From: Pseudomonas putida
GTDB lineage: Bacteria; Pseudomonadota; Gammaproteobacteria; Pseudomonadales; Pseudomonadaceae
Length of the DNA stretch: 64,000 bases
NCBI RefSeq assembly: GCF_028682635.1
Contig: NZ_JANHLK010000013.1
Location: 62,001-126,000, forward strand
Reading direction: 5' to 3'
Positions 1-8,024 of the stretch are shown piece after piece. Within the stretch, counting starts at the first letter, position 1, and every line of letters begins with the position of its first letter. The notes beneath the pieces were generated by a model. It ran no database searches. It had not been told where the DNA came from and worked only from the letters and a program-made list of their open reading frames with translations. Both the position numbers and the translations under genes were made by a program.

Positions 1-1
1 C

Positions 2-577
2 GTGCCATTGCCCGGCGGCAATGCGCCGGGCAAATTCGGCCATGACTTTCAGGTGGCGGGTCACCAGCCGATAGAACAGGCCCGACAGTGCCACCGCCAG
101 TCCGCAGAAAAACACCGCCATCCACAACAGGTTGGTCAGGCCGGTGGCGTACAGGCGTTGATACACCGCCCCCAAATCGGTGCTGACCTGCAGTTCGCCG
201 AGATGACGCAACGGGCCGGAAGGCGGTTGGTAATCCAGGGCAAAACGCTCGATACGCAACGGCCCTGCAGGCGCGGGGTTGCCTTGCACCAGGTCGAAAT
301 CGGCACCGGTCAAATGCACCCTGGCGACGTCGGAGAAATCCACCAGACCGCGCAACTGCACCTTCAACTGCTCCTCGTCCAGATCCCAGAGGCTGCGCTC
401 CAGGCTGGCCAGGTAGCCGGCGCGGATCAGCTCCATGCGCGAGTCGATCTCGCGCATTTCCCGGCGATACTCGATGTACAGCTGCACGCTGCTGGCCAGC
501 ACGGTAAAACACAGGCTGAACAGCAGAATGAACAGCAGCAGGCGCCGCAACAGTCCGCCGGGACGCGCGCGAATCAT
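2..577 (-). CDS. Sensor histidine kinase, N-terminal part (runs off the window)
   Basis: Only the first 192 residues are present; the kinase core lies beyond base 1. A first membrane segment spans about residues 9-28, followed by a periplasmic region of about 130 residues and a second membrane segment near 155-177. The linker HLKVMAEFARRIAAGQ then looks like the start of a HAMP domain. This is the standard layout of a membrane sensor kinase that phosphorylates a response regulator. The ATG overlaps the stop of the upstream binding-protein gene (ATGA), so it is the third gene of an operon with the OmpR-type regulator. The kinase identity is inferred from topology and from the regulator partner, because no His box is visible here. 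Confidence 0.8.
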   Translation of the reverse strand, partial: MIRARPGGLLRRLLLFILLFSLCFTVLASSVQLYIEYRREMREIDSRMELIRAGYLASLERSLWDLDEEQLKVQLRGLVDFSDVARVHLTGADFDLVQGNPAPAGPLRIERFALDYQPPSGPLRHLGELQVSTDLGAVYQRLYATGLTNLLWMAVFFCGLAVALSGLFYRLVTRHLKVMAEFARRIAAGQWH

Positions 578-1356
578 TGCGCGTCCGCCGGCAGGTTGAT
601 CATGTCGCGGTAGGTGACTTCGCTTTCATTGAGCAGGCGCTCGACATCACCGGCATCGACCATGCGCTGCAACTGCGCATCGATCTGCGGCATCTGTGCG
701 GCCAGTGGCGAGCGGCGGGAAACGGCGACCCGCAGGTAGTCCACGCTCAGGGCCTTGGGCAAGGCGACGATGTCCTCGGCGCCGGGCAGGTTTTCCACGT
801 ACAGCTCGCCGGTGCGGCGCTCCTGGGTGATGAAATCGATGCGCCCGCGAATCAGCTTGCCGAAGTTCTGCCGGCTGCTGGCGACCCATTCGATGTTGTT
901 GTGCTGCGCGACCATGCGATCGAACGCCAAGCCGTAGCTTTCACCGAACAGCAGGCCGCCACGGTAATGGGACAGGTCCTGCAAGTGTTCGAACTTCACC
1001 GGATGCTGGCGATTGATGAACAGCGCCACCTCTTCGCGCAGCACCGGTACGCTGGAAAACAGCATGCTCTGTTCCCGTTGCGTGGTGCTGTAGGCCAGCA
1101 CCACATCAACCCGGCCTTCGGCGGCGTCCAGCAGGCAGCGCTTCCAGTTGCCCAACACCACAACCTCGACCTCGTAGCCGAGCTGGCTGAACAACTGCTT
1201 GACCACGCTCGGCGCCAGACCGCGGACCTGCTTGCCGTCGCTCCAGGAAATCGGCGGATACACCGGGTAATCGCAGTAGCGGATTTTTTCCGCGGCCTGC
1301 ACCGTGCCCGCCGACAACACCAGCACTACCCAGAGCCAGCGCCTCACTGCCGTCAC
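574..1356 (-). CDS. Periplasmic substrate-binding protein (SBP_bac_3 type) of a two-component operon
   Basis: This 260-aa protein begins with a signal peptide (VTAVRRWLWVV...GTVQA, cleavage near residue 20) and continues as an amino-acid-type periplasmic binding protein: CDYPVYPPISW near the mature N-terminus, then a GRVDVVLAYS and SQLGYEVEVVV fold pattern. A GTG start at 1356 is chosen because it overlaps the stop of the response regulator (GTGA) and leaves a clean signal peptide; the longer upstream reading frame would give an unnatural N-terminus. The gene sits between regulator and kinase, so it probably presents a ligand to the kinase rather than feeding a transporter. No permease is nearby. 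The ligand is unknown. Confidence 0.85.
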   Translation of the reverse strand: MTAVRRWLWVVLVLSAGTVQAAEKIRYCDYPVYPPISWSDGKQVRGLAPSVVKQLFSQLGYEVEVVVLGNWKRCLLDAAEGRVDVVLAYSTTQREQSMLFSSVPVLREEVALFINRQHPVKFEHLQDLSHYRGGLLFGESYGLAFDRMVAQHNNIEWVASSRQNFGKLIRGRIDFITQERRTGELYVENLPGAEDIVALPKALSVDYLRVAVSRRSPLAAQMPQIDAQLQRMVDAGDVERLLNESEVTYRDMINLPADAQ

Positions 1357-2069
1357 GCCGCCAGGCTGGCAGTGAACAGGTACCCGGCGCCATGAATGGT
1401 GATGATCAGCTGCGGTTCGGCGGGATCGTCGTGCAACTTGCGGCGCAGGCGCCCGACCAGCACGTCGATCGAGCGGTCGTTGGGCACCCATTCGCGGTTG
1501 CGGATCTGGTCCATCAACTGGTCGCGGCTGAGGGTGTGGCCGCTGTTGCGCAAGAACACGCTGAGCAACTGGTATTCGCCGTGGGTCAGCAAGGTCTCGC
1601 AGCCGGCCGGGTCGATCAGGCGCCGACGGTCGGTGTCCAGCGCCCAGCCGGCGAACTGCTTGACCGGTTTGGCGACGGCGGCGACCGGCTGTGGCGTTTG
1701 CGCATGGCGGACCCGGCGAATCAGGTTTTTTGCCCGGGACACCAGTTCCCGCGGGTTGAGGGGCTTGATCACGTAGTCGTCAGCGCCGCATTCGAGGCCG
1801 ACGATGCGGTCAATTTCGTCGTTGCGCCCGGTGATCAGGATGATCCCGACTTCCGAGCGCACCCGCAGTTCGCGGGTCAGGGTCAGGCCGTCCTTGCCCG
1901 GCAGGCGGATATCGAGCATGACCAGGTCGACCGCCTGGTTGGCCAGGAAGGTTTCGGCCAGTTCCGCCGTGGCGGCGCAATGCACGTCGTAGCCTTCCTG
2001 GGACAGGTAGGCGTGCAACAGTTCGCGAATCAGCGGATCGTCATCGACGATCAGTACCCGAGGAGTCAT
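1353..2069 (-). CDS. OmpR/TorR-like response regulator
   Basis: This 238-aa protein has a receiver domain at about 1-120 and a winged-helix DNA-binding domain at about 135-235. The acidic pocket is D10-D11, the phosphoacceptor is D53 in VMLDIRLPGKDG, and the conserved lysine is K102 in YVIKPLNPREL. The stretch GRNDEIDRIVGLECGADDY resembles TorR/ArcA-type regulators. It is first in a three-gene operon with a periplasmic binding protein and a membrane kinase, all joined by 4-bp overlaps, so it should be the output of that sensor. The target genes are not evident. The operon promoter must lie in 2070-2143 or inside the neighbouring TetR gene. Confidence 0.93.
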   Translation of the reverse strand: MTPRVLIVDDDPLIRELLHAYLSQEGYDVHCAATAELAETFLANQAVDLVMLDIRLPGKDGLTLTRELRVRSEVGIILITGRNDEIDRIVGLECGADDYVIKPLNPRELVSRAKNLIRRVRHAQTPQPVAAVAKPVKQFAGWALDTDRRRLIDPAGCETLLTHGEYQLLSVFLRNSGHTLSRDQLMDQIRNREWVPNDRSIDVLVGRLRRKLHDDPAEPQLIITIHGAGYLFTASLAA

Positions 2070-2143
2070 TGCTGGGTGTCCTGCTTGTTTCTTATTAGGG
2101 GGACTGCATCAGCGGCAGAGAGTAGCCACTGCTGAACGGGTGA

Positions 2144-2791
2144 TCAACAGCTGCTCGTCTGCACGCAAAAACGCTGGCGGCCGCCGGCCTGCAAACCATC
2201 GACCCAGGCCTCGCAAATCTGCATGCCCTGCTCGGGGGTAAAGGTCCCGGGGTTGAGCCCGGACTCCAGCCACAGGCCATCGAGCAGTGCGCTGAGGCTG
2301 ATCGCGGCCAGGTCGGCATCGAAATTCTCCCAGCCCTCCTCCTGCGCCAATTCCCTGAGCACCTTGCCCAGGATCGCGCGGTACTCGCCATAGGAATGAT
2401 CGTGGGCCTGATTGATCGCCTCGGCGGTTTTCACCGCGCCCCAGAAGGCGAGCCAGGCGTCGATCAGCTGCGGGTCGAGCAATTCGGCGGAGAACGAACC
2501 GCGGAAAAACGCCGACAGGCGCTCGCGGGCATTGGGGGCCGCTTGCTCCATGGCATCGCGCAGCAGGGTCATGACGCGCCCGGTGATCGCCATGTAGGCC
2601 TCAGCCACCAGTTCGTCCTTGCCCGAATAGTGATGGCTGATCAGCCCCACCGACACACCCGCCTCGGCGGAAATCTTGCGGATCGACGCGCCCTGGAAGC
2701 CATGGCGCTTGAGGCACACCAGCGTCGCCTCGATCAGGTTGGCTTTGCGCAACTCCGGTTCCATGCGAGAAAAACGGGCTTCCTGGTTCAT
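2144..2791 (-). CDS. TetR-family regulator, BetI-like
   Basis: This 215-aa protein carries a TetR helix-turn-helix (ASIRKISAEAGVSVGLISHHYSGKDEL, about residues 32-58) and a BetI-like effector domain with the DAWLAFWGA and ALLDGLWL motifs of choline/amine regulators. The start at 2791 is preceded by AGGAG at 8 bases; the ATG of a longer frame at 2881 lacks such a site. BetI relatives repress amine or betaine catabolic genes and are released by the substrate. The neighbouring aldolase, binding protein and flavoprotein are plausible targets, but no operator was proven. It diverges from the secreted protein at 2946. Confidence 0.85.
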   Translation of the reverse strand: MNQEARFSRMEPELRKANLIEATLVCLKRHGFQGASIRKISAEAGVSVGLISHHYSGKDELVAEAYMAITGRVMTLLRDAMEQAAPNARERLSAFFRGSFSAELLDPQLIDAWLAFWGAVKTAEAINQAHDHSYGEYRAILGKVLRELAQEEGWENFDADLAAISLSALLDGLWLESGLNPGTFTPEQGMQICEAWVDGLQAGGRQRFCVQTSSC

Positions 2792-2945
2792 GGGCGACGC
2801 TCCTGGTTTGTCCATCGTTGAACGACTGTACAGCAAGAGGCGGTTTGGCTGCCACATCGTGTAATCGTTCTTCGCAGGCAAGCCTGGCTCCTACATTAGA
2901 TTGCGTATTACCCTCACCGTCCGCCTCGCCATTTAATACACCTTC

Positions 2946-3527
2946 ATGATTTGCTCACTTCGCAATACCGCATTGGCTGCCCTGTGCCTGTCACCCTTCG
3001 CCGCTGCCGGGATCGAGGTGATCCAACCGGTGCACCCGGTGTGGTTGCTGGAACAACCCTACGCCGGGAATGCCCTGCTCACCGCACGGACCTTCGGGGA
3101 CAGTGCCTATGGGGATTATCGCGTCAATGCCACGTTGCAGATCAGTTGTTCCCAAACAGCCCGTTTGACCCTGCAGATCGCACCGGCATCCCTGGGTTTT
3201 GACAGCGATCCCTTGGAAGGTCCCGATGCCAGCGCCAGTGGGCCCCTGGAGATTACGACGGGAACACGGCCCAGCGTCGAGCATCGGGTTTCCGGCAGCT
3301 GGACCGCTGGCGGGGCTTTCCAGGTGGGTAACGTGTTTTCGATCAGTACGGACATTCCAGCGCCAGAGCTGGAGTATTGGCTGAGTGATGCTTCGCGCGG
3401 ACAGCCGCTGAAACTTTCGTTGGCCCCGGCGAAAACAGGCGGGAAACCACTGACCGCTACATTTTCGTTGCCGCAAGACAATCAAGGGTTGAAACACGCG
3501 TGCCTTGGCGCCAGGCCAGGGTTGTGA
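2946..3527 (+). CDS. Secreted hypothetical protein
   Basis: I do not recognise this 193-aa protein. It starts with a likely signal peptide (MICSLRNTALAALCLSPFAAAG). The body is rich in beta-strand-like alternation, Ser, Thr and Gly, with only two cysteines after the signal (in ISCSQ and KHACLG), suggesting a small periplasmic or outer beta-sandwich protein with one disulfide. It stands alone between the TetR gene and a REP pair. The codon usage matches its neighbours. Confidence 0.6.
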   Translation: MICSLRNTALAALCLSPFAAAGIEVIQPVHPVWLLEQPYAGNALLTARTFGDSAYGDYRVNATLQISCSQTARLTLQIAPASLGFDSDPLEGPDASASGPLEITTGTRPSVEHRVSGSWTAGGAFQVGNVFSISTDIPAPELEYWLSDASRGQPLKLSLAPAKTGGKPLTATFSLPQDNQGLKHACLGARPGL

Positions 3528-3545
3528 AGTTGGCAGGTCCGCCGC

Positions 3546-3637
3546 CATCGCTGGCAAGCCAGCTCCTACAGGTTACGCGTTGGTCACGGATTCTGCGTAC
3601 ACCCATTACCCCTGTAGGAGCTGGCTTGCCAGCGATG
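3546..3637. repeat. REP inverted pair (GCTGGCAAGCCAGC type)
   Basis: Two REP copies in opposite orientation (GGAGCTGGCTTGCCAGCGATG and its complement) flank about 40 bases, and can fold into one long hairpin in the transcript. It separates the convergent ends of the secreted protein and the aldolase and may act as a bidirectional terminator or mRNA stabiliser. Confidence 0.9.
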
Positions 3638-3666
3638 AGGCCAGCCCGTACAACCGAGCATTCAGA

Positions 3667-4458
3667 TCAATCCCGATAACCCGGCGCCACCCGCTCCAGC
3701 AACCTCAACAACGCCGCCCAAGCCAATTGCATCGCATCCGGATCGCTCAACTCCCCCTCCTCAAGCGGCCGCCCCGGATCATTGAACTGCCGCTCGGTAT
3801 GCGCACAAACCTCTGCCGGCGGCAACACCACCTCGCCAGCCGCCTGCGCCGCCAGCTGGATTTCGCAAGCCTTTTCCAGGTAATACATGCGCAAAAATGC
3901 CTGGCTGACGGTTTCGCCCACGGTCAGCAGGCCATGGTTACGCAGCATCAATACCGGCTTGTCGCCCATGTCCGCCACCAACCGTTGCTGCTCACTCATG
4001 TCCAGCGCCACGCCTTCGTAGTCGTGGTAGGCAACGCGGCCGTAGAACTCCATGGAAATCTGGTTCACCGGCAACAACCCGCACTTGAGCGCCGCCACCG
4101 CACAACCGGACTTGGTGTGGGTGTGCAGCACGCACTGCGCATCTTCCCGGGCGCCGTGAATGGCGCTGTGGATCACGAACCCGGCCGGGTTCACCGGGTA
4201 CGGCGACGGCTCGACGGCGCGGCCATCGAGGTCGATCTTGACCAGGTTGGACGCGGTGATTTCGTCGAACATCAGCCCGTAGGGATTGATCAGGAAGTGA
4301 TGCTCAGGTCCCGGAATACGCACCGAGATGTGGGTGAAGATCAGGTCGGTCATGCGAAAATGCGCAATCAGGCGATAACAGGCCGCCAGTTCTTCGCGCA
4401 GGCGCTGTTCGGTAGCGCTGCGCTCAGGAGCGGTCAGGGGTGTGGCGATGTTGTTCAT
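3667..4458 (-). CDS. Class II aldolase/adducin family protein
   Basis: This 263-aa protein belongs to the class II (zinc-dependent) aldolase/adducin fold. The metal-binding histidines are visible as H112 and H114 in VLHTHTKSG and H175 in MLRNHGLLTVG, and the family pattern FTHISVRIPG and LINPYGLMFDEI is intact near the N-terminus. Such enzymes cleave or epimerise small hydroxy- or phospho-sugars. The exact substrate is not predictable. The ATG at 4458 follows GGAG. It lies downstream of a polyamine-type binding protein on the same strand (77 bp gap), so the two may be co-transcribed and share a substrate. Confidence 0.82.
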   Translation of the reverse strand: MNNIATPLTAPERSATEQRLREELAACYRLIAHFRMTDLIFTHISVRIPGPEHHFLINPYGLMFDEITASNLVKIDLDGRAVEPSPYPVNPAGFVIHSAIHGAREDAQCVLHTHTKSGCAVAALKCGLLPVNQISMEFYGRVAYHDYEGVALDMSEQQRLVADMGDKPVLMLRNHGLLTVGETVSQAFLRMYYLEKACEIQLAAQAAGEVVLPPAEVCAHTERQFNDPGRPLEEGELSDPDAMQLAWAALLRLLERVAPGYRD

Positions 4459-4535
4459 CGGGCGGGTTCTCCAGGCAGTTCGGCTGGGCAGACAGTAAGA
4501 CTGGACGCTTCGACACGTCCAGCCATCCTCACGAC

Positions 4536-5585
4536 TTATTTGCTGGCCCAGGCGTTGAAGCGCTCTTCCAGTTCTTCGCCATGGTCGACCCAGAATTCGA
4601 CGTTCATCGACAACGCGCCCTTGAGGTTCTGCGGCGCCGTGGGCACCCACTGCGCCAGTTTGTCATCGAGCCTCGCGGCGGCCTGGATGTTGGTCGGGCC
4701 GTAGGGGATCTGCTCGACGTATTTCACCTGGGCATCCGGCTGGTTGGCGAAGGCGATGAAGCGCTTGGCCTGGTCGACGTGCCGGGAGCCCTTGATGATC
4801 GCCCAGTAGTCCATGCCGTACAGGCTGCCGGGCCAGACCAGACCCAGGTGGCTGCCTTTCTGCGCGGCGTCGGCAATGCGCCCGCTGTAGGTCGAGGTCA
4901 TCACCACATCGCCGGCGGTCAGCCATTGCGGCGGTTGCGCGCCCGCCTCCCACCACTGGATGTATGGCTTGAGCTCAGTGAGTTTGGCGAATGCCCGGTC
5001 CACGCCCTGCGGGGTGCCAAGCACCTTGTAGACGTCATCGACCTTGACCCCGTCCGCCAGCAAGGCGAATTCAAGATTGTACACCGCACGTTTGCGCAGC
5101 CCACGCTTGCCGGGGGTTTTCTTCACGTCCCAGAAGTCTGCCCACGAGGTCGGGGCCTGGGCCAGTTTGTCGGTGTCGTAGGCAATGGCCACGCTCCACA
5201 CCAGCGCGGCGGAACCGCATTCCTGCGCCGCCTCGGGGATCAACTGGTCGGCGTGGCCTAGACGGGTCCAGTCCAGCCGCTCGTACATGCCTTCCTCGCA
5301 ACCGCGCATCAGGTCCGGGCCTTCGATCTGCACCACGTCCCAGTCGACGTTGCCGGTGTCGACCATGACTTTGATTTTAGCCATCTCGCCGTTGTATTCA
5401 CTCTGGATCACCTTGCTTTGATCCACGGCGGCAAAAGGCTGGAAGAACGCCACGTCCTGGGCTTTTTGTCCGGCGCCGCCGTAACCGACCACCACCATCT
5501 CCGATGCTGCCTGTGCGCTGCCCAGGCCCATGGCCAAGGTCAACGCCAAGGGATAAAAACCGTGCTTGAGCGTATTCGATTTCAT
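4536..5585 (-). CDS. Spermidine/putrescine-type ABC substrate-binding protein, orphan
   Basis: This 349-aa periplasmic protein has a signal peptide (cleavage after SAQA near residue 26). The mature part shows the polyamine-type SBP_bac pattern: NVDWDVVQIEGPDLMRGCEEG, ALVWSVAIAYDTDKL, TSWADFWDVKKTPGKRGL and FIAFANQPDAQ. Family members deliver polyamines, betaines or related cations to an ABC transporter, but no permease or ATPase gene is in the window. It is divergent from the FMN/4Fe-4S/FAD oxidoreductase and upstream of the class II aldolase, which suggests an uptake and degradation unit for one amine-like compound. The upstream region carries a perfect inverted repeat at 5694-5722. Confidence 0.85.
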   Translation of the reverse strand: MKSNTLKHGFYPLALTLAMGLGSAQAASEMVVVGYGGAGQKAQDVAFFQPFAAVDQSKVIQSEYNGEMAKIKVMVDTGNVDWDVVQIEGPDLMRGCEEGMYERLDWTRLGHADQLIPEAAQECGSAALVWSVAIAYDTDKLAQAPTSWADFWDVKKTPGKRGLRKRAVYNLEFALLADGVKVDDVYKVLGTPQGVDRAFAKLTELKPYIQWWEAGAQPPQWLTAGDVVMTSTYSGRIADAAQKGSHLGLVWPGSLYGMDYWAIIKGSRHVDQAKRFIAFANQPDAQVKYVEQIPYGPTNIQAAARLDDKLAQWVPTAPQNLKGALSMNVEFWVDHGEELEERFNAWASK

Positions 5586-5693
5586 CAGTGGTTCCTCGTG
5601 CAGGTGCCAGGCGACTGCAGGTCGGCATGGCCCTTTTTTATTGTTGGTGAGGGTCGCCCCAGGAGCGGGCTCGAAACGAAACTACTCAAGGCC

Positions 5694-5722
5694 CAGTAAA
5701 AAAACAAGTTGATTTTTTACTG
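5694..5722. promoter_or_regulatory. Candidate operator: 10-bp perfect inverted repeat in a divergent promoter
   Basis: CAGTAAAAAA at 5694-5703 is repeated exactly inverted as TTTTTTACTG at 5713-5722, with a 9-base spacer. It lies in the AT-rich part of the divergent region between the binding protein and the flavoprotein, just before a TATAGA-like -10 (5734-5740 area). A dimeric regulator such as the nearby XRE-cupin or TetR protein could bind here. It could also be a weak hairpin. Confidence 0.45.
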
Positions 5723-5770
5723 AAGGTAAATTTCTATAGACCAAACAACAACAACGAAAACCTGATGCCT

Positions 5771-5872
5771 CTGTAGGAGCGAGCTTGCTCGCGATGGACC
5801 TGAGGGCGACGCGTTTATCCAGACAACACGCGTCATCGTTAACGTCCATCGCGAGCAAGCTTGCTCCTACAG
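5771..5872. repeat. REP inverted pair (GAGCTTGCTCGCGA type)
   Basis: CTGTAGGAGCGAGCTTGCTCGCGATGG and its inverted copy flank about 45 bases. It ends only 25 bases before the start of the flavoprotein gene, so it is in that gene's leader. Together with 5586-5770, which holds the AT-rich divergent promoter region, it fills the 311-base gap between the two genes. Confidence 0.9.
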
Positions 5873-5896
5873 GTCAGCCGCCGGAGTAACCGCACC

Positions 5897-7858
5897 ATGC
5901 CGAGCCCGTCCCCTGCCTTCGCGCACCTGTTCGAACCCTTGCAGATCCGTGGCAAGCGCCTGAAAAACCGCATCATGTCCAGCGGTCACGACACCTCGAT
6001 GCCCACCGACAACCTGGTCAACGAGCAACTGATTGCCTATCACAAGGCGCGTGCCGAAGGCGGTGCCGGGCTGATCGTGCTGCAAGTGGCCGGGGTGCAT
6101 GACAGTGCGCGCTACACCTCCCATGTGCTGATGGCCACCGACGATGAATGCATCGAGGGCTACCGCAAACTCGCGCAAACCTGCCATGCCCATGGCACGG
6201 TGGTGCTGTCGCAAGTGTTCCATCCGGGGCGGGAAATCATGGAGTCCAGCGATGGCCTGCTGGCGGTGGCCTACTCGGCGTCGGCGGTGCCCAACGAGCG
6301 TTTCCGGGTGATGCCACGGGCGCTGGACCAGGCGATGATCGACGAGATCGTCGCCGGTTATGCCGCTGCTGCCCGACGCCTGCACCAGGCCGGCATCGAT
6401 GGCGTGGAAGTGGTCGCCAGTCACGGTTACCTGCCGGCGCAATTCATCAACCCGCGGGTCAACCGCCGTACCGATGGCTACAACGGTGAGCTGGAACAGC
6501 GTTTGCGTTTCCTGCGCGAAGTCATTGCCGCCGTGCGCGCGGCGACTGATGAGCAATTCATCATCGGGCTGCGCATCTCCGCCGATGAGCGCGATCCTGA
6601 AGGGCTGACCGAAGACGAATCATTGACCGCCGTACAATCGCTGCAAGGGCAGCTGGATTACGTGCACATCGTCGCCGGCACCTCGGCATCGCTCGGTGGT
6701 GCGGTGCACATCGTGCCGCCGATGGCGATCGAAGCGGCGTACCTGGCCAAGGAGGCCGGCACCTTCAAGGCTGGCTTGAACATTCCCTTGTTCGTCACCG
6801 GGCGCATCAACCAGCCCCAGGAGGCCGAGTTGATTCTGGCCCGGGGTCAGGCCGATGTGTGCGGCATGACCCGGGCGCTGATCTGTGACCCGCAGATGCC
6901 CAACAAGACCGACACCGGCCACGTCGAAGATGTGCGCGCCTGCATTGCCTGCAATCAGGCGTGCATCGGGCACTTCCACAAGGGCTTGCCGATCTCCTGC
7001 ATCCAGCACCCGGAAACCGGCCGTGAACTGACTTTTGGTCAGCGCCAACCAACTGCAAAACGCAAACGCATCATGATCGCCGGCGGTGGCCCGGCTGGCA
7101 TGAAGGCCGCCGCCGTCGCGGCCCAGCGCGGGCATGACGTGACATTGTACGAGGCCAGTTCGCAACTGGGTGGCCAGGTGTTGCTGGCGCAATTGCTGCC
7201 ACGGCGCAGCGAGTTCGGCGGCGCCAGCACCAACCTGCAGCGGGAAATGGAACTGGCCGGGGTGCGTGTGGTGCGCAATACCCGGGTCGACCGCGCCCTG
7301 GTGGAGCAGGAAAAACCGGACATGGTGATCGTCGCCACCGGTGCCGAGCCCTATTGGCCGCTCTTCGAACGCGGCGGTGAATTGCAGGTGGTGGACGCCT
7401 GGCAAGTGCTGCGCGACGAGGTGCAGATCGGCCGTTCCGTGGTGGTGGTCGACTGGCGCTGCGACTGGATCGGCCCCGGCATTGCCGAGCGCCTGACCCG
7501 GGCCGGGCATCAGGTGCAACTGGCGGTCAATGGCACCCATTGCGGGGAGAACCTGCCACTGTACGTGCGCGATCAACTGGCTGGCGAGCTGCACAAGCTC
7601 GCCATTCCCATCATCCCCTACGCCCGGTTGTACGGCTGCGACGACAACACGGTCTACCTGCAACACACCGCCAGCGGCGAGCCGATGTTGCTGGAAAATA
7701 TCGACACGCTGGTGCTGTGCCAGGGCCATCAACCGGTGGATACCCTGGGTGCAGAGTTGCAAGGCCTGGTGGAATTTCGCCGAATCGGCGACTGCCTGGC
7801 GCCGCGTACCGCCGAAGAAGCGATTTACGAAGGGTTGAAAGTCGCGTGGGAGCTTTAA
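5897..7858 (+). CDS. FMN / 4Fe-4S / FAD oxidoreductase (trimethylamine/dimethylglycine dehydrogenase or dienoyl-CoA reductase family)
   Basis: This 653-aa enzyme has two modules. Residues about 1-370 form an Old-Yellow-Enzyme-type FMN barrel (FEPLQIRGKRLKNRI near the N-terminus) ending in the Fe-S motif C349-x2-C352-x3-C356-x11-C368. Residues about 390-650 form a nucleotide-binding module with GGGPAG at 396-401. Relatives oxidise secondary or tertiary amines, or reduce enoyl-CoAs. Position beside a polyamine-type binding protein, a BetI-like regulator and a XRE-cupin regulator favours an amine substrate; this is inference. The start at 5897 is chosen because the earlier codons come from the REP. 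It is likely controlled from the divergent region containing the inverted repeat at 5694. Confidence 0.85.
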   Translation: MPSPSPAFAHLFEPLQIRGKRLKNRIMSSGHDTSMPTDNLVNEQLIAYHKARAEGGAGLIVLQVAGVHDSARYTSHVLMATDDECIEGYRKLAQTCHAHGTVVLSQVFHPGREIMESSDGLLAVAYSASAVPNERFRVMPRALDQAMIDEIVAGYAAAARRLHQAGIDGVEVVASHGYLPAQFINPRVNRRTDGYNGELEQRLRFLREVIAAVRAATDEQFIIGLRISADERDPEGLTEDESLTAVQSLQGQLDYVHIVAGTSASLGGAVHIVPPMAIEAAYLAKEAGTFKAGLNIPLFVTGRINQPQEAELILARGQADVCGMTRALICDPQMPNKTDTGHVEDVRACIACNQACIGHFHKGLPISCIQHPETGRELTFGQRQPTAKRKRIMIAGGGPAGMKAAAVAAQRGHDVTLYEASSQLGGQVLLAQLLPRRSEFGGASTNLQREMELAGVRVVRNTRVDRALVEQEKPDMVIVATGAEPYWPLFERGGELQVVDAWQVLRDEVQIGRSVVVVDWRCDWIGPGIAERLTRAGHQVQLAVNGTHCGENLPLYVRDQLAGELHKLAIPIIPYARLYGCDDNTVYLQHTASGEPMLLENIDTLVLCQGHQPVDTLGAELQGLVEFRRIGDCLAPRTAEEAIYEGLKVAWEL

Positions 7859-7890
7859 GCCTGTTTATACTCCGGGGCTTTGAAACACCC

Positions 7891-7992
7891 TTGTAGGAGC
7901 TGGCTTGCCAGCGATGGACTCGATAACACCGCGATTATCCGGTAAGCACGCGTTATCGTTCACGACCATCGCTGGCAAGCCAGCTCCTACAA
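7891..7992. repeat. REP inverted pair (GCTGGCTTGCCAGCGATG type)
   Basis: TTGTAGGAGCTGGCTTGCCAGCGATGG and its inverted partner flank about 50 bases, filling most of the gap between the flavoprotein and the XRE-cupin gene. Confidence 0.9.
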
Positions 7993-8024
7993 GGGTTCAC
8001 GTTCTACCCGGTTTGGAATTCGCC

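Noticed and set aside
577..1395. Long plus-strand frame opposite the binding-protein gene
   Set aside because: It is antisense to a gene with a clear signal peptide and operon overlaps; its residues are repetitive and H/Q/R-rich as expected for a shadow frame.
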